Below the pieces are notes generated by a model. The model was given only the letters and a program-made list of their open reading frames with translations. It did no database searches and was not told where the DNA came from. From Patescibacteria group bacterium (GTDB lineage Bacteria; Patescibacteriota; Patescibacteriia; Patescibacteriales; Patescibacteriaceae), in contig CP129471.1 of assembly GCA_030583705.1 (NCBI GenBank), positions 238,506 through 302,505 of the forward strand: 64,000 nucleotides of DNA. The letters are read 5' to 3'. Shown here one piece after another: positions 53,553 through 62,578 of this stretch. Positions within the stretch are counted from its first letter, which is position 1. The number at the start of each line of letters is the position of its first letter. A program made the position numbers and the translations under genes.

Positions 53553-53581
53553 TTTACAAATTTTTTATATTTTTTTATAAT
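53553..53581 (+). promoter_or_regulatory. Promoter of the calcium-binding / giant surface protein operon
   Basis: TTTACA (53553-53558), a 17-nt spacer and a perfect TATAAT (53576-53581) lie about 77 nt before the gene at 53659. This is close to consensus and suggests high expression of the two surface-protein genes. Confidence 0.75.
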
Positions 53582-53658
53582 AAAGTCATAAAGATAAATA
53601 ACTTAAGTTTATTTTAAATTTTTAAGTTGTTTATTTAAGTGTTTTAAAGATTTTAAAT

Positions 53659-54375
53659 ATGTTTAATCGGTTGTCTCATTTTTTGGGTCTTGATGATTTT
53701 GATAAGCGACACAAAGTCGGTTTTGTTTTACTTGTATTAGTAATTATCGGCGTTGTTGTTTTATGGGTCTTTCAACTTAAAAGAGATATTAGTGATCCTC
53801 TTTATGCTGGCTTTAAAAATAATAATTCAGCTCAATCCGGACAATCCAATCAAGCTAGCCTTGAACAAGAATTAAGAGCAAAAGATACAGACGGTGATGG
53901 CTTATCCGATTGGGATGAGCTTTATGTTTATGGCACCTCACCTTATATGGTTGATACCGACGGAGATGGCATTAGCGATTATGATGAAATTATAGCTGGT
54001 ACAGATCCTTTATGTGCGGAGGGTCAGGTTTGTACTCCTCTCTCATCAGATATTCAACGGGAGCAGCTAACAACTTTCTCTAACCCAGCTTTAATGGAAT
54101 TGTCTAATTCAGGCTCAGGACAAAATTTGCTTTCACCAGGACAAGCGCCTACAGCATCACCGGGATCTTCACCTTCGGGATCCTCTGGACAAAATAGTGG
54201 TACAAGTAATTTAACACAAGAAGAAAGAAACGCTCTTTTGGAAATTTTCGGTGATGTGAGCGATCCTTCAATTTTAAGACAGATGCTTCTTCAGGCCGGT
54301 ATGAAACAAGCAGAACTTGAAGCTTTAAGTGATCAAGAAATAATGGAAACTTTTAATTCTTTATTAAACCCGTAA
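53659..54375 (+). CDS. Membrane-anchored protein with thrombospondin type 3-like calcium repeats
   Basis: The 238-residue protein has a short cytoplasmic N-terminus, one transmembrane helix (about 20-40) and then two Asp-rich loops, DTDGDGLSDWDE (about 76-87) and DTDGDGISDYDE (about 99-110), of the thrombospondin type 3/EF-hand kind. A Ser/Pro/Gly-rich linker (about 150-185) follows, and a helical C-terminal segment of about 50 residues with conserved-looking LLQAG and LSDQEIMETF. Its stop is 1 nt before the start of the giant secreted protein, so the two are surely coupled. A calcium-dependent anchor or chaperone for the giant is a sensible guess. Confidence 0.82.
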   Translation: MFNRLSHFLGLDDFDKRHKVGFVLLVLVIIGVVVLWVFQLKRDISDPLYAGFKNNNSAQSGQSNQASLEQELRAKDTDGDGLSDWDELYVYGTSPYMVDTDGDGISDYDEIIAGTDPLCAEGQVCTPLSSDIQREQLTTFSNPALMELSNSGSGQNLLSPGQAPTASPGSSPSGSSGQNSGTSNLTQEERNALLEIFGDVSDPSILRQMLLQAGMKQAELEALSDQEIMETFNSLLNP

Positions 54376-54376
54376 T

Positions 54377-57300
54377 ATGAAGAAGCGTTTCTCTTTGCTT
54401 TTATTTATTGTTGCAATAATTTTTTCATTATCTGTTTACAAGGAGGTTTCTGCTATCGCTGGGCAGGCTTTAACAGTCCCTACCCCAACAGCCGAGTTAA
54501 CATCTATTCCTGAAACTACTCGTACTATTACTGAGTCTATTTGGGAGAGTTTAAAAAAGGCGGCTCAAACCAGTTTCGTTACTTTGTTTAGAAGCGCTAT
54601 TAATCAATACGCTTATGAAACGGCTACTTGGCTTGGTTCAGGCGATCATGGGCAAAAACCGGTTTATCACACCAAGGGTTTTGGACAATTTATCCGAGAT
54701 ACCGGTGCTAATGCTGGTGGGCAGTTTGTTGAAGATTTTTTAATGTTTAGGGATCGGGGTGGTTCAGACGGTGATATCTTTAATACCGCCTCTAGTTTGG
54801 GGGTGGATATTTGCGCTCCCAGTATTACAGCTAGTTTGCAAATCTCTTTGGGTCTAACAGATTACTTAAACGAAAGTCGTGGTATTCCAGAGTCAAAATG
54901 TAACCTTACCAATATTTGGCAAAACTTAGCGGGTAGTTGGGATGATGCTTTTGGCTATGAAGGACAAGGAGTTAATCATCCTCATTTTTGGAATTCTTTA
55001 GCTCAGACCGCTTTTAATCCGGCTACTACTCATGTTGGAGCAGCCGCTACTTTGTTCGGAGTTTCCAGCGAAAGAGTTGCCGAGGAGAGAGGAATAGCTT
55101 CTCTTGAAAGAATAGTTTCCGGTGAGTGGAAAAATCCATCTAACCTACTTTCCGGTTGGAGGCTTTCTCCACCCGATTACTCCAAGGGTCGTTATGAAAT
55201 GGCCGAGGAGTTGGTGCAACAAAATATTTTCCAGCAAACAGGTAATGCTATTGTTGACGCTGCTAATATTTTCTTAAATCAATACGCTTTAACTGCTTTT
55301 AATAAGTTTATTGCTAGTTTATCTAAACAAGAAGGCCCAGGGGACTTTAGCAGTAGTTTCTTTTCTCAGGGTTCAAGGGGTGGTATTAATCAGATAGCGC
55401 AAAGATCCAATAGAATAATGCAAACCCAGTTTAATGAAAAGGTTGATTATGATGTTTTAAGTGAAATGATTTCTTGCCCTGATCCGCAAAACCCGGGACC
55501 AACCAACTGTGTTATTACTCAACCCTTCTCTCAAGCCATTTCTAGACAACTGACTATTGGTGACGCAGTTAAGCAAGGGTTAATTGAAGGAGATAAAAGA
55601 ATAGGCTATGACCAAAGTGGTAATGATTTGGATATTAATAACGGTTATCCTTACAGGTCCTTAATAATTCTTCGCAAATATAGAATTTTGCCAGTAGGTT
55701 TTGAAGTGGCAGCTGATTATATTAAAAATAATAGCGGAGAAACCAGATTTACTACCTTGCAAGATCTGATTGATTGTTATGATGGTAGTGATTCTTACGA
55801 AGGATCTTATGACACTACAGCTTGGTGTAAGGGTTTGATTGATCCCAATTGGACTCTTAAGATGCCAAGACAGTTTTGTGGTATGATCGGCTATGGTCCG
55901 ACTATTCTTTCACAACAAACCGTACCAAAAACCAGGGGAGTTTGTGTTTCTGTTGAAAATTGTCATACAAATACGGCAGGCTGTGAGACTAATTATAAGG
56001 AATGCACTAACGCACTTACGGATTGCACAGAAACTCCTTATACATTCTGTAATTTTAATTACGCCCAAGAAGTTAACGTAGCCAGGGCACAGTCTTATTG
56101 CGCGGATGAACAGGCTTGTATTAAGGAAAATCCTAATGGTACCTGTGCTTTTTATGGATATTGTACGGAAGAAAGAAGACGTTGGGTTTTTGGACAAGCA
56201 TCGGATAACAGTTGTGAAGCGCGTAATAACAGTTGCTCCACCTTTAGAGGTAGCGAAGGGCAAACTGTTTCTTATTTGCAAAACACTTTATCTTACGATA
56301 ATTGTGGTCCTGATGAAGTTGGTTGTAAAAGATACGCTACTATCGGAACTTATAACCAGGCGAATAGCTCAATTAACTGGACGGGCGGAGAAAGATTTTT
56401 TAATGCAAAAATTGAGTCTTGCGATTCTGGTAATGAAGGATGTCACAGTTTTATTAGGACAGAGAGTAGTTTAGACGTTAACCTGATAGCTGATGGTAGC
56501 TTTGAGGAAAGTCTTTGTATTGTGGAGGTAGGAGGAGGTGTCTCAGGTAACTCAGATAATAATAATGAAGTTATAACCAAAGGTAAATTATCTTGGTTTG
56601 ATTCTTTAATTAAAGGGGCAGTGGCTCAAAACTCTTTAGCTAGTTGTTTAATCAGTAATTTCTCTTCTTCAGGTAATTTGCCTAGTCCAAATAATCATTG
56701 GTATATAAGAGTAGCACCTGGACAATCCGCTAAAGCCGGGGTAACCAACAGTGATTCAACTCATGCCAGCCATAGCCTTTATGTTGAAGGACAGGCCGGT
56801 CTTTATTCTAAATTGGACGGTTCAACACCCTCACTTTTACCGGCTGGTTTTTCCATGGAAGGTGATGTTTATTATTCCCTGGCCGCCGCGGTTAAAGTTT
56901 TGGAAGGTAAAGTCAGGATCGGTTTTGGCGGTGGAGAAAATCGTTTTGTTGAAATAGATTCAGACGGTGTTTGGGAAACCAGAAACTTGGAATTTTATAA
57001 TCCGTCTGGTGTAGCCTCGGCTATTGATTTCTATATTGAAGGCACAGACGGTACTGCTAAATTCTATATTGACTCAGTAAAATTAAGTAAAGGTAGAGCC
57101 GAGCTTACTTATAAACCATATGGCCAGGGCGGACAAATTTATCAAAAACTATTACCAGCTTACCTGGAAGCTCTTTGTTATGAGAATGTTCAAGGTGGAA
57201 ACTTTAGCTATAAAGACAATGCACCCGATGAGTGTTTTGATTTTGCTAGAAAGTGTGGTGCTGATGAAGTCGGTTGTGAAAGGTATACTTCCCTTAAAAC

Positions 57301-60300
57301 CAATATATCTTTAACCGCCAAAACCAAGCCCTATGATCTTTGTCCAGGTAGTTGCTTGGGTTATGACACTTATGTTCGTCAGGCGGATGATTTTAATCGT
57401 AAAGAAAATGCTCACTTTATTCCAAATACCGCCAGTTTTTGTAGTGCCCAAGCTGTTGGTTGTACCGCCTTTACTAACTTGGATAAATTAGGACAAGGAG
57501 CTGAGGCTATTGAGTATTACAAGTCTATGCGCCACTGTATTAAACCGGACACCCAAGCTTGCGGAGATTTTTATACTTGGGAAGGTTCTGATGATGCCGG
57601 TTACCAGCTAAGAGTTTTCTCTTTAAAGAGAAATGGCAATAGACCAGCTAGTACCATGGATCCCGAGGAGGAAAGCCAGCTTTGTAATGAAGAAATATTT
57701 AAGAAAAAACCCGGAGAGCCTGGTTATAACTTTGATTGTCGTGAATTTTATACAAGAGATGGAGCTATCTTTTATCATCTTTATACCAAAACCATAAGTT
57801 GTAGTGAAGATTGTCATCCTTATCGTCGAGACGGAGTAACAGCTCAGGAGTGTACTGCTAATGGTGGGCAGTGGGATACCGAACAGGCTCGTTGTCTTTA
57901 CTACGCTATTCCCTCGGAAGGTGTAACTTGTTCAGCCTCTGAAGTTGGTTGCGGGGAATATACCGGTAATATTGCTAGCAATGTTAGGACGGCCTTTTAT
58001 GACAGTTTTGAAGATGCTAATAACCCCTTAATGGGCTGGAGTCCTGGTTCGCACAGTGCTGTTTCTCTTAACCTTAATGGAAATTCTTTATTAACTAATG
58101 CGCCAGTTGGTAATATAAGTCGCGTAAGTAAGAGAGTAGGTGCTTATCAGCCGATTGAAAACTACATGGGAGTAAATCGTAACATGTCATATACCATTAG
58201 TTTTCTTGCCAAGGCAGCTAACCCGTCCACTAATGTTGAGTCCATTCTTTTCCGTAATGATGAAGGCGAAGAAGCTTTATTCTCTTTGGGCTCTTCTAGA
58301 GGTATGTCTACTGATTGGCGTCTTTATACTTTTAATCTTGGCGTTCTTGATCATACCCCAAGTCCTTTGGGAGATAACAGGGGAGAAGAACTTCGTTTAG
58401 CTTTCTCTAATAGAGTCTATATTGATGATATTCGGTTAACCGAGGTGCCTGATCGTTATTATCTGATCAAAGATTCTTGGAGTACGCCTATTGTGTGTGA
58501 TCAAGACATGGGTGGTAACCCTTCTCCTCGTCACATGCTTGGTTGTAGTCAATATAGGAAAATAGATAACAGTACGGTTAATCTTAAGAGCTTTAGCGAA
58601 CTTTGCCAAGATTCAGCAGCTGGTTGTGAGGCTATGATTGATACCCAAAATTCAACTTTGGCCAGAGCCAGAACGATTAAAGGTGTGGAAATACCGGCTC
58701 ATAAGATGATTAATGTTGTCTATGACAGAACCAAACAATGTGGAGCAGATAATAAAGGATGCCAGAGAGCCGGTGTGGGCTCAACTTATGAAACTGTTAC
58801 TACCTATAGCGATATTTATATTAGGAACAATCCAGATCGTTATTCTAGTACTGTTTGTGGTGCAGAATCTGTTGGTTGTAGTCAATGGACCGGCGGAGCG
58901 GAAGGTACCGGTACATACTACTTTAAGGATCCTGGTAAAGAAGTCTGTGAATGGCGCTTAAAATCTGGTACAGTTAATGATTATGGTTGGTATAAAAAAG
59001 ATGTTAAACGATGTTCAGCTGCTCCGAATAATATTTGTTCAAGTAATGCAGATTGCGGTGCAGGAATTTGTCAGGAGGTAGCCTGTACAACTACTTTTGA
59101 TAAAACCCTTGGCATAGGTGGAGCTAATAACGCAGTAGCCCAACCATCTGAATGGGCTGGTCTTTGTGAGGCCGCGCAATCCGGTTGTACCGAATACCTA
59201 GATCCTTTGTCCAAGTTTAACGCCAACCTGGTAATGAATCCGACTTATGCTGTTAATCCTCCCAATACCCAAAGATATGATCCTTGGACACCGGCAGGTA
59301 ATATAGCTACCCAAATAATGAGTCTTGAAAAGCATAAGGTATATACTTTAACTGGTGGGGATAATGACCAGAACGCAACCCATGATGTCTTTGTTCGATG
59401 TGATGCCGTGGGGTCAACTCTTTATGAACTTAATAGTGGTAATAATAAATTTGAAATTAAGACTGGAGGAACAACCAGGTCGGTTAGAGGAAAAGACAGT
59501 GTACAGTTTTATGTTATTAGTTCAAGTCCTCAACAATCTGTGGCTTGTACGTTAACGAGGAATAATACTAATCCAATAGAAGCTGTTTCTGTCTCCTTAA
59601 AGGAAGCGATTGTTGCGTATCAGCTGAAACAGAACTTGGATTATGAAACACCCAATGGATTGGTTAATTTCAATAAAGGGCATATTCTCTTTAATGAAAG
59701 ATCATATGGACCAAGGGGTTTAACCTCGCTAAGATACAATGCCAATCGTACCAGTAAAGACGAAGACACTGTAGACGGAGTTAGTCCGCTTCCTGCCGAT
59801 ACCTTTAACAAAAATAACGCTAATGAAATAATTGCCGTTACTGCCGATAGAGTCTGTGGACAGTGGCTTTCTTGTCGTGCTTATGTAACCGATCCACAGA
59901 ATCCTAATAGACAAGTTTGTGTGGATGTTGGTCTTTGTAATGAATTAGATAGTGAGGGTAGGTGTAATAATTTCGTTAATATGGAAGCAGGAGATATTAT
60001 TAACCAAACCAATAGTAGTGCGATTATTCATAATATGACCGGCTACAGTAAAGTCGGCTATTCAGACGGCTCAGCTATTGTTTCCCAAGGAGCTAAGAGT
60101 TATTACAACCTCGGGGCCATGCGTCAGGTGGGTGCACCAATTAAAGTTGAAAATGGTAGTTTTGAACGTTATGAAGATGCCAGTTGGCAAGGCTTTGGTC
60201 ATCAGGGATCAGGAGACAATGCACCTTTCTTTAAATATATTCTCCATCCTGCGGAATTGTCCGCAGCCGGTTTGAATTCAATCCATAAAGTTGTTTCCTC

Positions 60301-62497
60301 TACGTCAAGTTATTTGCCGCCGGAAGGTGTTGGTATGGGGGAAGTTAAGAAAAACTCCTCGGCACTGCAAAAGAAGATTGATTTTATTGAAAACGGACAA
60401 ACCTATATTATTTCAGCTTATCTTTATGCGAAAAGTTTAGAGGGAGAAGTTGGTATTAAGCTTTGTCCAAAGCCAACCAACCAGCTGGGAGGTTTGTGTA
60501 CCACCGAATTATTGGTTTCCAATAATAATAGCCGAGACGAGTGGAAAAGAGTTAGTGCCTCCTTTAGGATAGAAAACGCTGGGGAATACCAATTGGAATT
60601 GTTTAATAGTACAGGCGCCAGTGCTTACTTTGATGATATTAGAATACAATCTAGCTTGGCTTATCGTTGTAACACCGATGAGACTGGAGATTGTCCAGTA
60701 ATTGCCAATAGTCAAACAGGCGCAGTTAGGGAATTTTTGGGACCGTCTTGTAGACTATACCCCAATGCCAGTGCCTCGGCTTGTAGACATATAGATAACA
60801 ATAGAGTGGAACATAAAGGTATCCAAGGTTATTGTCTTGAAACAGATCCTAAGAATCCGGGAACCTGTCTTATGTGGTATCCGTTAGATAGGATAGCTTC
60901 GGAATTGAATGATGATGAGTTGACTCCAGTGGTCTTAGAAAATGGTTTATTCTATTGTATTAAAGCCCAAGACAGATGTGATGCTAATAATAATGATAAA
61001 CCAACTTTGGATTGTGAAGAAGTAATTGTTGTTAATATAGATAAATATTGGTATAACAGACTAAGGCCAGATTCACAATTTACCATAGGCGGAGGTAGTT
61101 CTTTTTGGCCTGCCAATAATGGAGTTATTGCTGATGATATAGTTATTAACGTCGGTAATTCCTACAGAACAGCTCAGCCCGCTTTTAATGGAAGGCTTAC
61201 TTTTGATGAAGGATTTAAGCGAGGTAGTATTTATGGAGCAGGGTTAAACTTTAATGAGCAACAAGGGGTAAGATCTATAAATCTTGTTCAGGGTGGCACA
61301 TTTAACTCCTTTGTTCCTTATTGGTTTAGGGAGTATAAGTATCAAGTTGGTTATGATTTACCCGGAACTGGTTCTCACTCAGCTTGGTCCACTTCTATTG
61401 GAGAGCCTCAGAATCGCCAGGTATGTTTAAGGTCTAATTGGGATGAAATAACGGCACCAAACGGCACTCAGAGTGAGGATATTCCACATGATTCTGGGTT
61501 TGCTTTAATGACGAGAAATGCAGGGGGAGGTAGTACGGGACAATGTAATCATACGAACTGTTTTTGTAATGGAGGGCCATGTCCGCAGATAGGTTTTACT
61601 TGGTGGTCTTATAATAATAATAGTGATTATACTAAGCAAAAATCAGCCATAGAGGGAGATGGTATATCTATATGGTTTACAAATGGGAATGATAATAAAA
61701 TAAGATTGTTTAGACAGGGTGAGTCTGCAAATACAAGAAGAGCCCATGCAATGTTTGGCGATAATATAAAAGACTATTATGTTGCAACTTCTCGCAACGC
61801 GGCTATTCAGGCAATTAAAAGATTGTTTATTACAGACAACAAGGGAGTTAATGGACCAAATACCGGAACATTCTTATGGAAGCTTTGGAGATGGGAACAG
61901 GGCTCATATCAAGATAAAACAAATGAGTTAGATGGTGAACTAGCAAGTTTCCCACTTAGAGAATGCCCCTCTACTGGTCGGCCGGATTCTTTTGTCCAGG
62001 ATAATGATCCTAGTATTCCTTCGGACTATTGCTATGTTAGACCGTTAATATCCGACTTTAGAATACCAAACGCCGGTAATAACGGGGTAGATAATTATCA
62101 GGTTAGTGGTAGAGGAGAGGACGTAACTTTTTCTCTAAATACAAAAACAGATTCTGAACAGTTACCTATAGAAAAAGTTGAAGTTGATTTTGGATTTAAA
62201 GATAGTTTAAATGAACCAGTAACCAGATTAATAGCACAAAGAGCTGGTGATAATAATCCGAGAATATTTTCTCAGAGATTAAGTTATCATGATGTTAATA
62301 ATGTTCACAATAATCCTTCGGATCCAGCTGAGCGTCTTTGTGCGGCTGAAAATCAAATAACCAAATTTGGCGAATGTCCGGGAGGTAGCGGAGCTTGCTG
62401 TATTATTAAACCTAAAGTTAAGATTACGGATAACTGGGGTTATTCTAATGAAGTTAGTTACGGAGGAACCGTTGTATTAAGAGCAAACATTGAATAA
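54377..62497 (+). CDS. Giant secreted Cys-repeat surface protein (2706 aa)
   Basis: A signal peptide (1-26) is followed by a Cys-poor N-terminal region (to about 500) and a long Cys-rich middle. There the pattern C-x5-G-C recurs at least nine times (first Cys at about 643, 682, 960, 1022, 1185, 1410, 1455, 1494 and 1597). Three beta-sandwich, carbohydrate-binding-like blocks begin with GSFE-type strands and end with YFDDI-type strands (about 694-905, 1200-1360, 1920-2093). A PKD-like domain closes the protein. No enzyme motif or C-terminal anchor is visible. It is probably an adhesin or surface fibre; the function is unknown. The gene is one uninterrupted frame. Confidence 0.85.
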   Translation: MKKRFSLLLFIVAIIFSLSVYKEVSAIAGQALTVPTPTAELTSIPETTRTITESIWESLKKAAQTSFVTLFRSAINQYAYETATWLGSGDHGQKPVYHTKGFGQFIRDTGANAGGQFVEDFLMFRDRGGSDGDIFNTASSLGVDICAPSITASLQISLGLTDYLNESRGIPESKCNLTNIWQNLAGSWDDAFGYEGQGVNHPHFWNSLAQTAFNPATTHVGAAATLFGVSSERVAEERGIASLERIVSGEWKNPSNLLSGWRLSPPDYSKGRYEMAEELVQQNIFQQTGNAIVDAANIFLNQYALTAFNKFIASLSKQEGPGDFSSSFFSQGSRGGINQIAQRSNRIMQTQFNEKVDYDVLSEMISCPDPQNPGPTNCVITQPFSQAISRQLTIGDAVKQGLIEGDKRIGYDQSGNDLDINNGYPYRSLIILRKYRILPVGFEVAADYIKNNSGETRFTTLQDLIDCYDGSDSYEGSYDTTAWCKGLIDPNWTLKMPRQFCGMIGYGPTILSQQTVPKTRGVCVSVENCHTNTAGCETNYKECTNALTDCTETPYTFCNFNYAQEVNVARAQSYCADEQACIKENPNGTCAFYGYCTEERRRWVFGQASDNSCEARNNSCSTFRGSEGQTVSYLQNTLSYDNCGPDEVGCKRYATIGTYNQANSSINWTGGERFFNAKIESCDSGNEGCHSFIRTESSLDVNLIADGSFEESLCIVEVGGGVSGNSDNNNEVITKGKLSWFDSLIKGAVAQNSLASCLISNFSSSGNLPSPNNHWYIRVAPGQSAKAGVTNSDSTHASHSLYVEGQAGLYSKLDGSTPSLLPAGFSMEGDVYYSLAAAVKVLEGKVRIGFGGGENRFVEIDSDGVWETRNLEFYNPSGVASAIDFYIEGTDGTAKFYIDSVKLSKGRAELTYKPYGQGGQIYQKLLPAYLEALCYENVQGGNFSYKDNAPDECFDFARKCGADEVGCERYTSLKTNISLTAKTKPYDLCPGSCLGYDTYVRQADDFNRKENAHFIPNTASFCSAQAVGCTAFTNLDKLGQGAEAIEYYKSMRHCIKPDTQACGDFYTWEGSDDAGYQLRVFSLKRNGNRPASTMDPEEESQLCNEEIFKKKPGEPGYNFDCREFYTRDGAIFYHLYTKTISCSEDCHPYRRDGVTAQECTANGGQWDTEQARCLYYAIPSEGVTCSASEVGCGEYTGNIASNVRTAFYDSFEDANNPLMGWSPGSHSAVSLNLNGNSLLTNAPVGNISRVSKRVGAYQPIENYMGVNRNMSYTISFLAKAANPSTNVESILFRNDEGEEALFSLGSSRGMSTDWRLYTFNLGVLDHTPSPLGDNRGEELRLAFSNRVYIDDIRLTEVPDRYYLIKDSWSTPIVCDQDMGGNPSPRHMLGCSQYRKIDNSTVNLKSFSELCQDSAAGCEAMIDTQNSTLARARTIKGVEIPAHKMINVVYDRTKQCGADNKGCQRAGVGSTYETVTTYSDIYIRNNPDRYSSTVCGAESVGCSQWTGGAEGTGTYYFKDPGKEVCEWRLKSGTVNDYGWYKKDVKRCSAAPNNICSSNADCGAGICQEVACTTTFDKTLGIGGANNAVAQPSEWAGLCEAAQSGCTEYLDPLSKFNANLVMNPTYAVNPPNTQRYDPWTPAGNIATQIMSLEKHKVYTLTGGDNDQNATHDVFVRCDAVGSTLYELNSGNNKFEIKTGGTTRSVRGKDSVQFYVISSSPQQSVACTLTRNNTNPIEAVSVSLKEAIVAYQLKQNLDYETPNGLVNFNKGHILFNERSYGPRGLTSLRYNANRTSKDEDTVDGVSPLPADTFNKNNANEIIAVTADRVCGQWLSCRAYVTDPQNPNRQVCVDVGLCNELDSEGRCNNFVNMEAGDIINQTNSSAIIHNMTGYSKVGYSDGSAIVSQGAKSYYNLGAMRQVGAPIKVENGSFERYEDASWQGFGHQGSGDNAPFFKYILHPAELSAAGLNSIHKVVSSTSSYLPPEGVGMGEVKKNSSALQKKIDFIENGQTYIISAYLYAKSLEGEVGIKLCPKPTNQLGGLCTTELLVSNNNSRDEWKRVSASFRIENAGEYQLELFNSTGASAYFDDIRIQSSLAYRCNTDETGDCPVIANSQTGAVREFLGPSCRLYPNASASACRHIDNNRVEHKGIQGYCLETDPKNPGTCLMWYPLDRIASELNDDELTPVVLENGLFYCIKAQDRCDANNNDKPTLDCEEVIVVNIDKYWYNRLRPDSQFTIGGGSSFWPANNGVIADDIVINVGNSYRTAQPAFNGRLTFDEGFKRGSIYGAGLNFNEQQGVRSINLVQGGTFNSFVPYWFREYKYQVGYDLPGTGSHSAWSTSIGEPQNRQVCLRSNWDEITAPNGTQSEDIPHDSGFALMTRNAGGGSTGQCNHTNCFCNGGPCPQIGFTWWSYNNNSDYTKQKSAIEGDGISIWFTNGNDNKIRLFRQGESANTRRAHAMFGDNIKDYYVATSRNAAIQAIKRLFITDNKGVNGPNTGTFLWKLWRWEQGSYQDKTNELDGELASFPLRECPSTGRPDSFVQDNDPSIPSDYCYVRPLISDFRIPNAGNNGVDNYQVSGRGEDVTFSLNTKTDSEQLPIEKVEVDFGFKDSLNEPVTRLIAQRAGDNNPRIFSQRLSYHDVNNVHNNPSDPAERLCAAENQITKFGECPGGSGACCIIKPKVKITDNWGYSNEVSYGGTVVLRANIE

Positions 62498-62498
62498 C

Positions 62499-62527
62499 TT
62501 GACTATATTTCTCGTTTGTGATTTAAT
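62499..62527 (+). promoter_or_regulatory. Promoter of the T9SS-tail gene
   Basis: TTGACT (62499-62504), a 17-nt spacer and an extended -10 (TGA then TTTAAT, 62522-62527) immediately follow the giant gene. They precede the next start by about 52 nt, making it a separate transcription unit. Confidence 0.6.
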
Positions 62528-62562
62528 TAAAATTAATAATTAAATACTGTAAATTAAAAACT

Positions 62563-62570
62563 AAAGGAGG
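62563..62570 (+). promoter_or_regulatory. Strong Shine-Dalgarno sequence deciding a TTG start
   Basis: AAAGGAGG at 62563-62570, with an 8-nt spacer to TTG 62579, is a textbook ribosome binding site. I see none comparable in front of the other genes of the window, whose starts follow plain AT-rich sequence. It fixes the TTG as the start of the T9SS-tail protein. Confidence 0.85.
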
Positions 62571-62578
62571 GTAAACCC

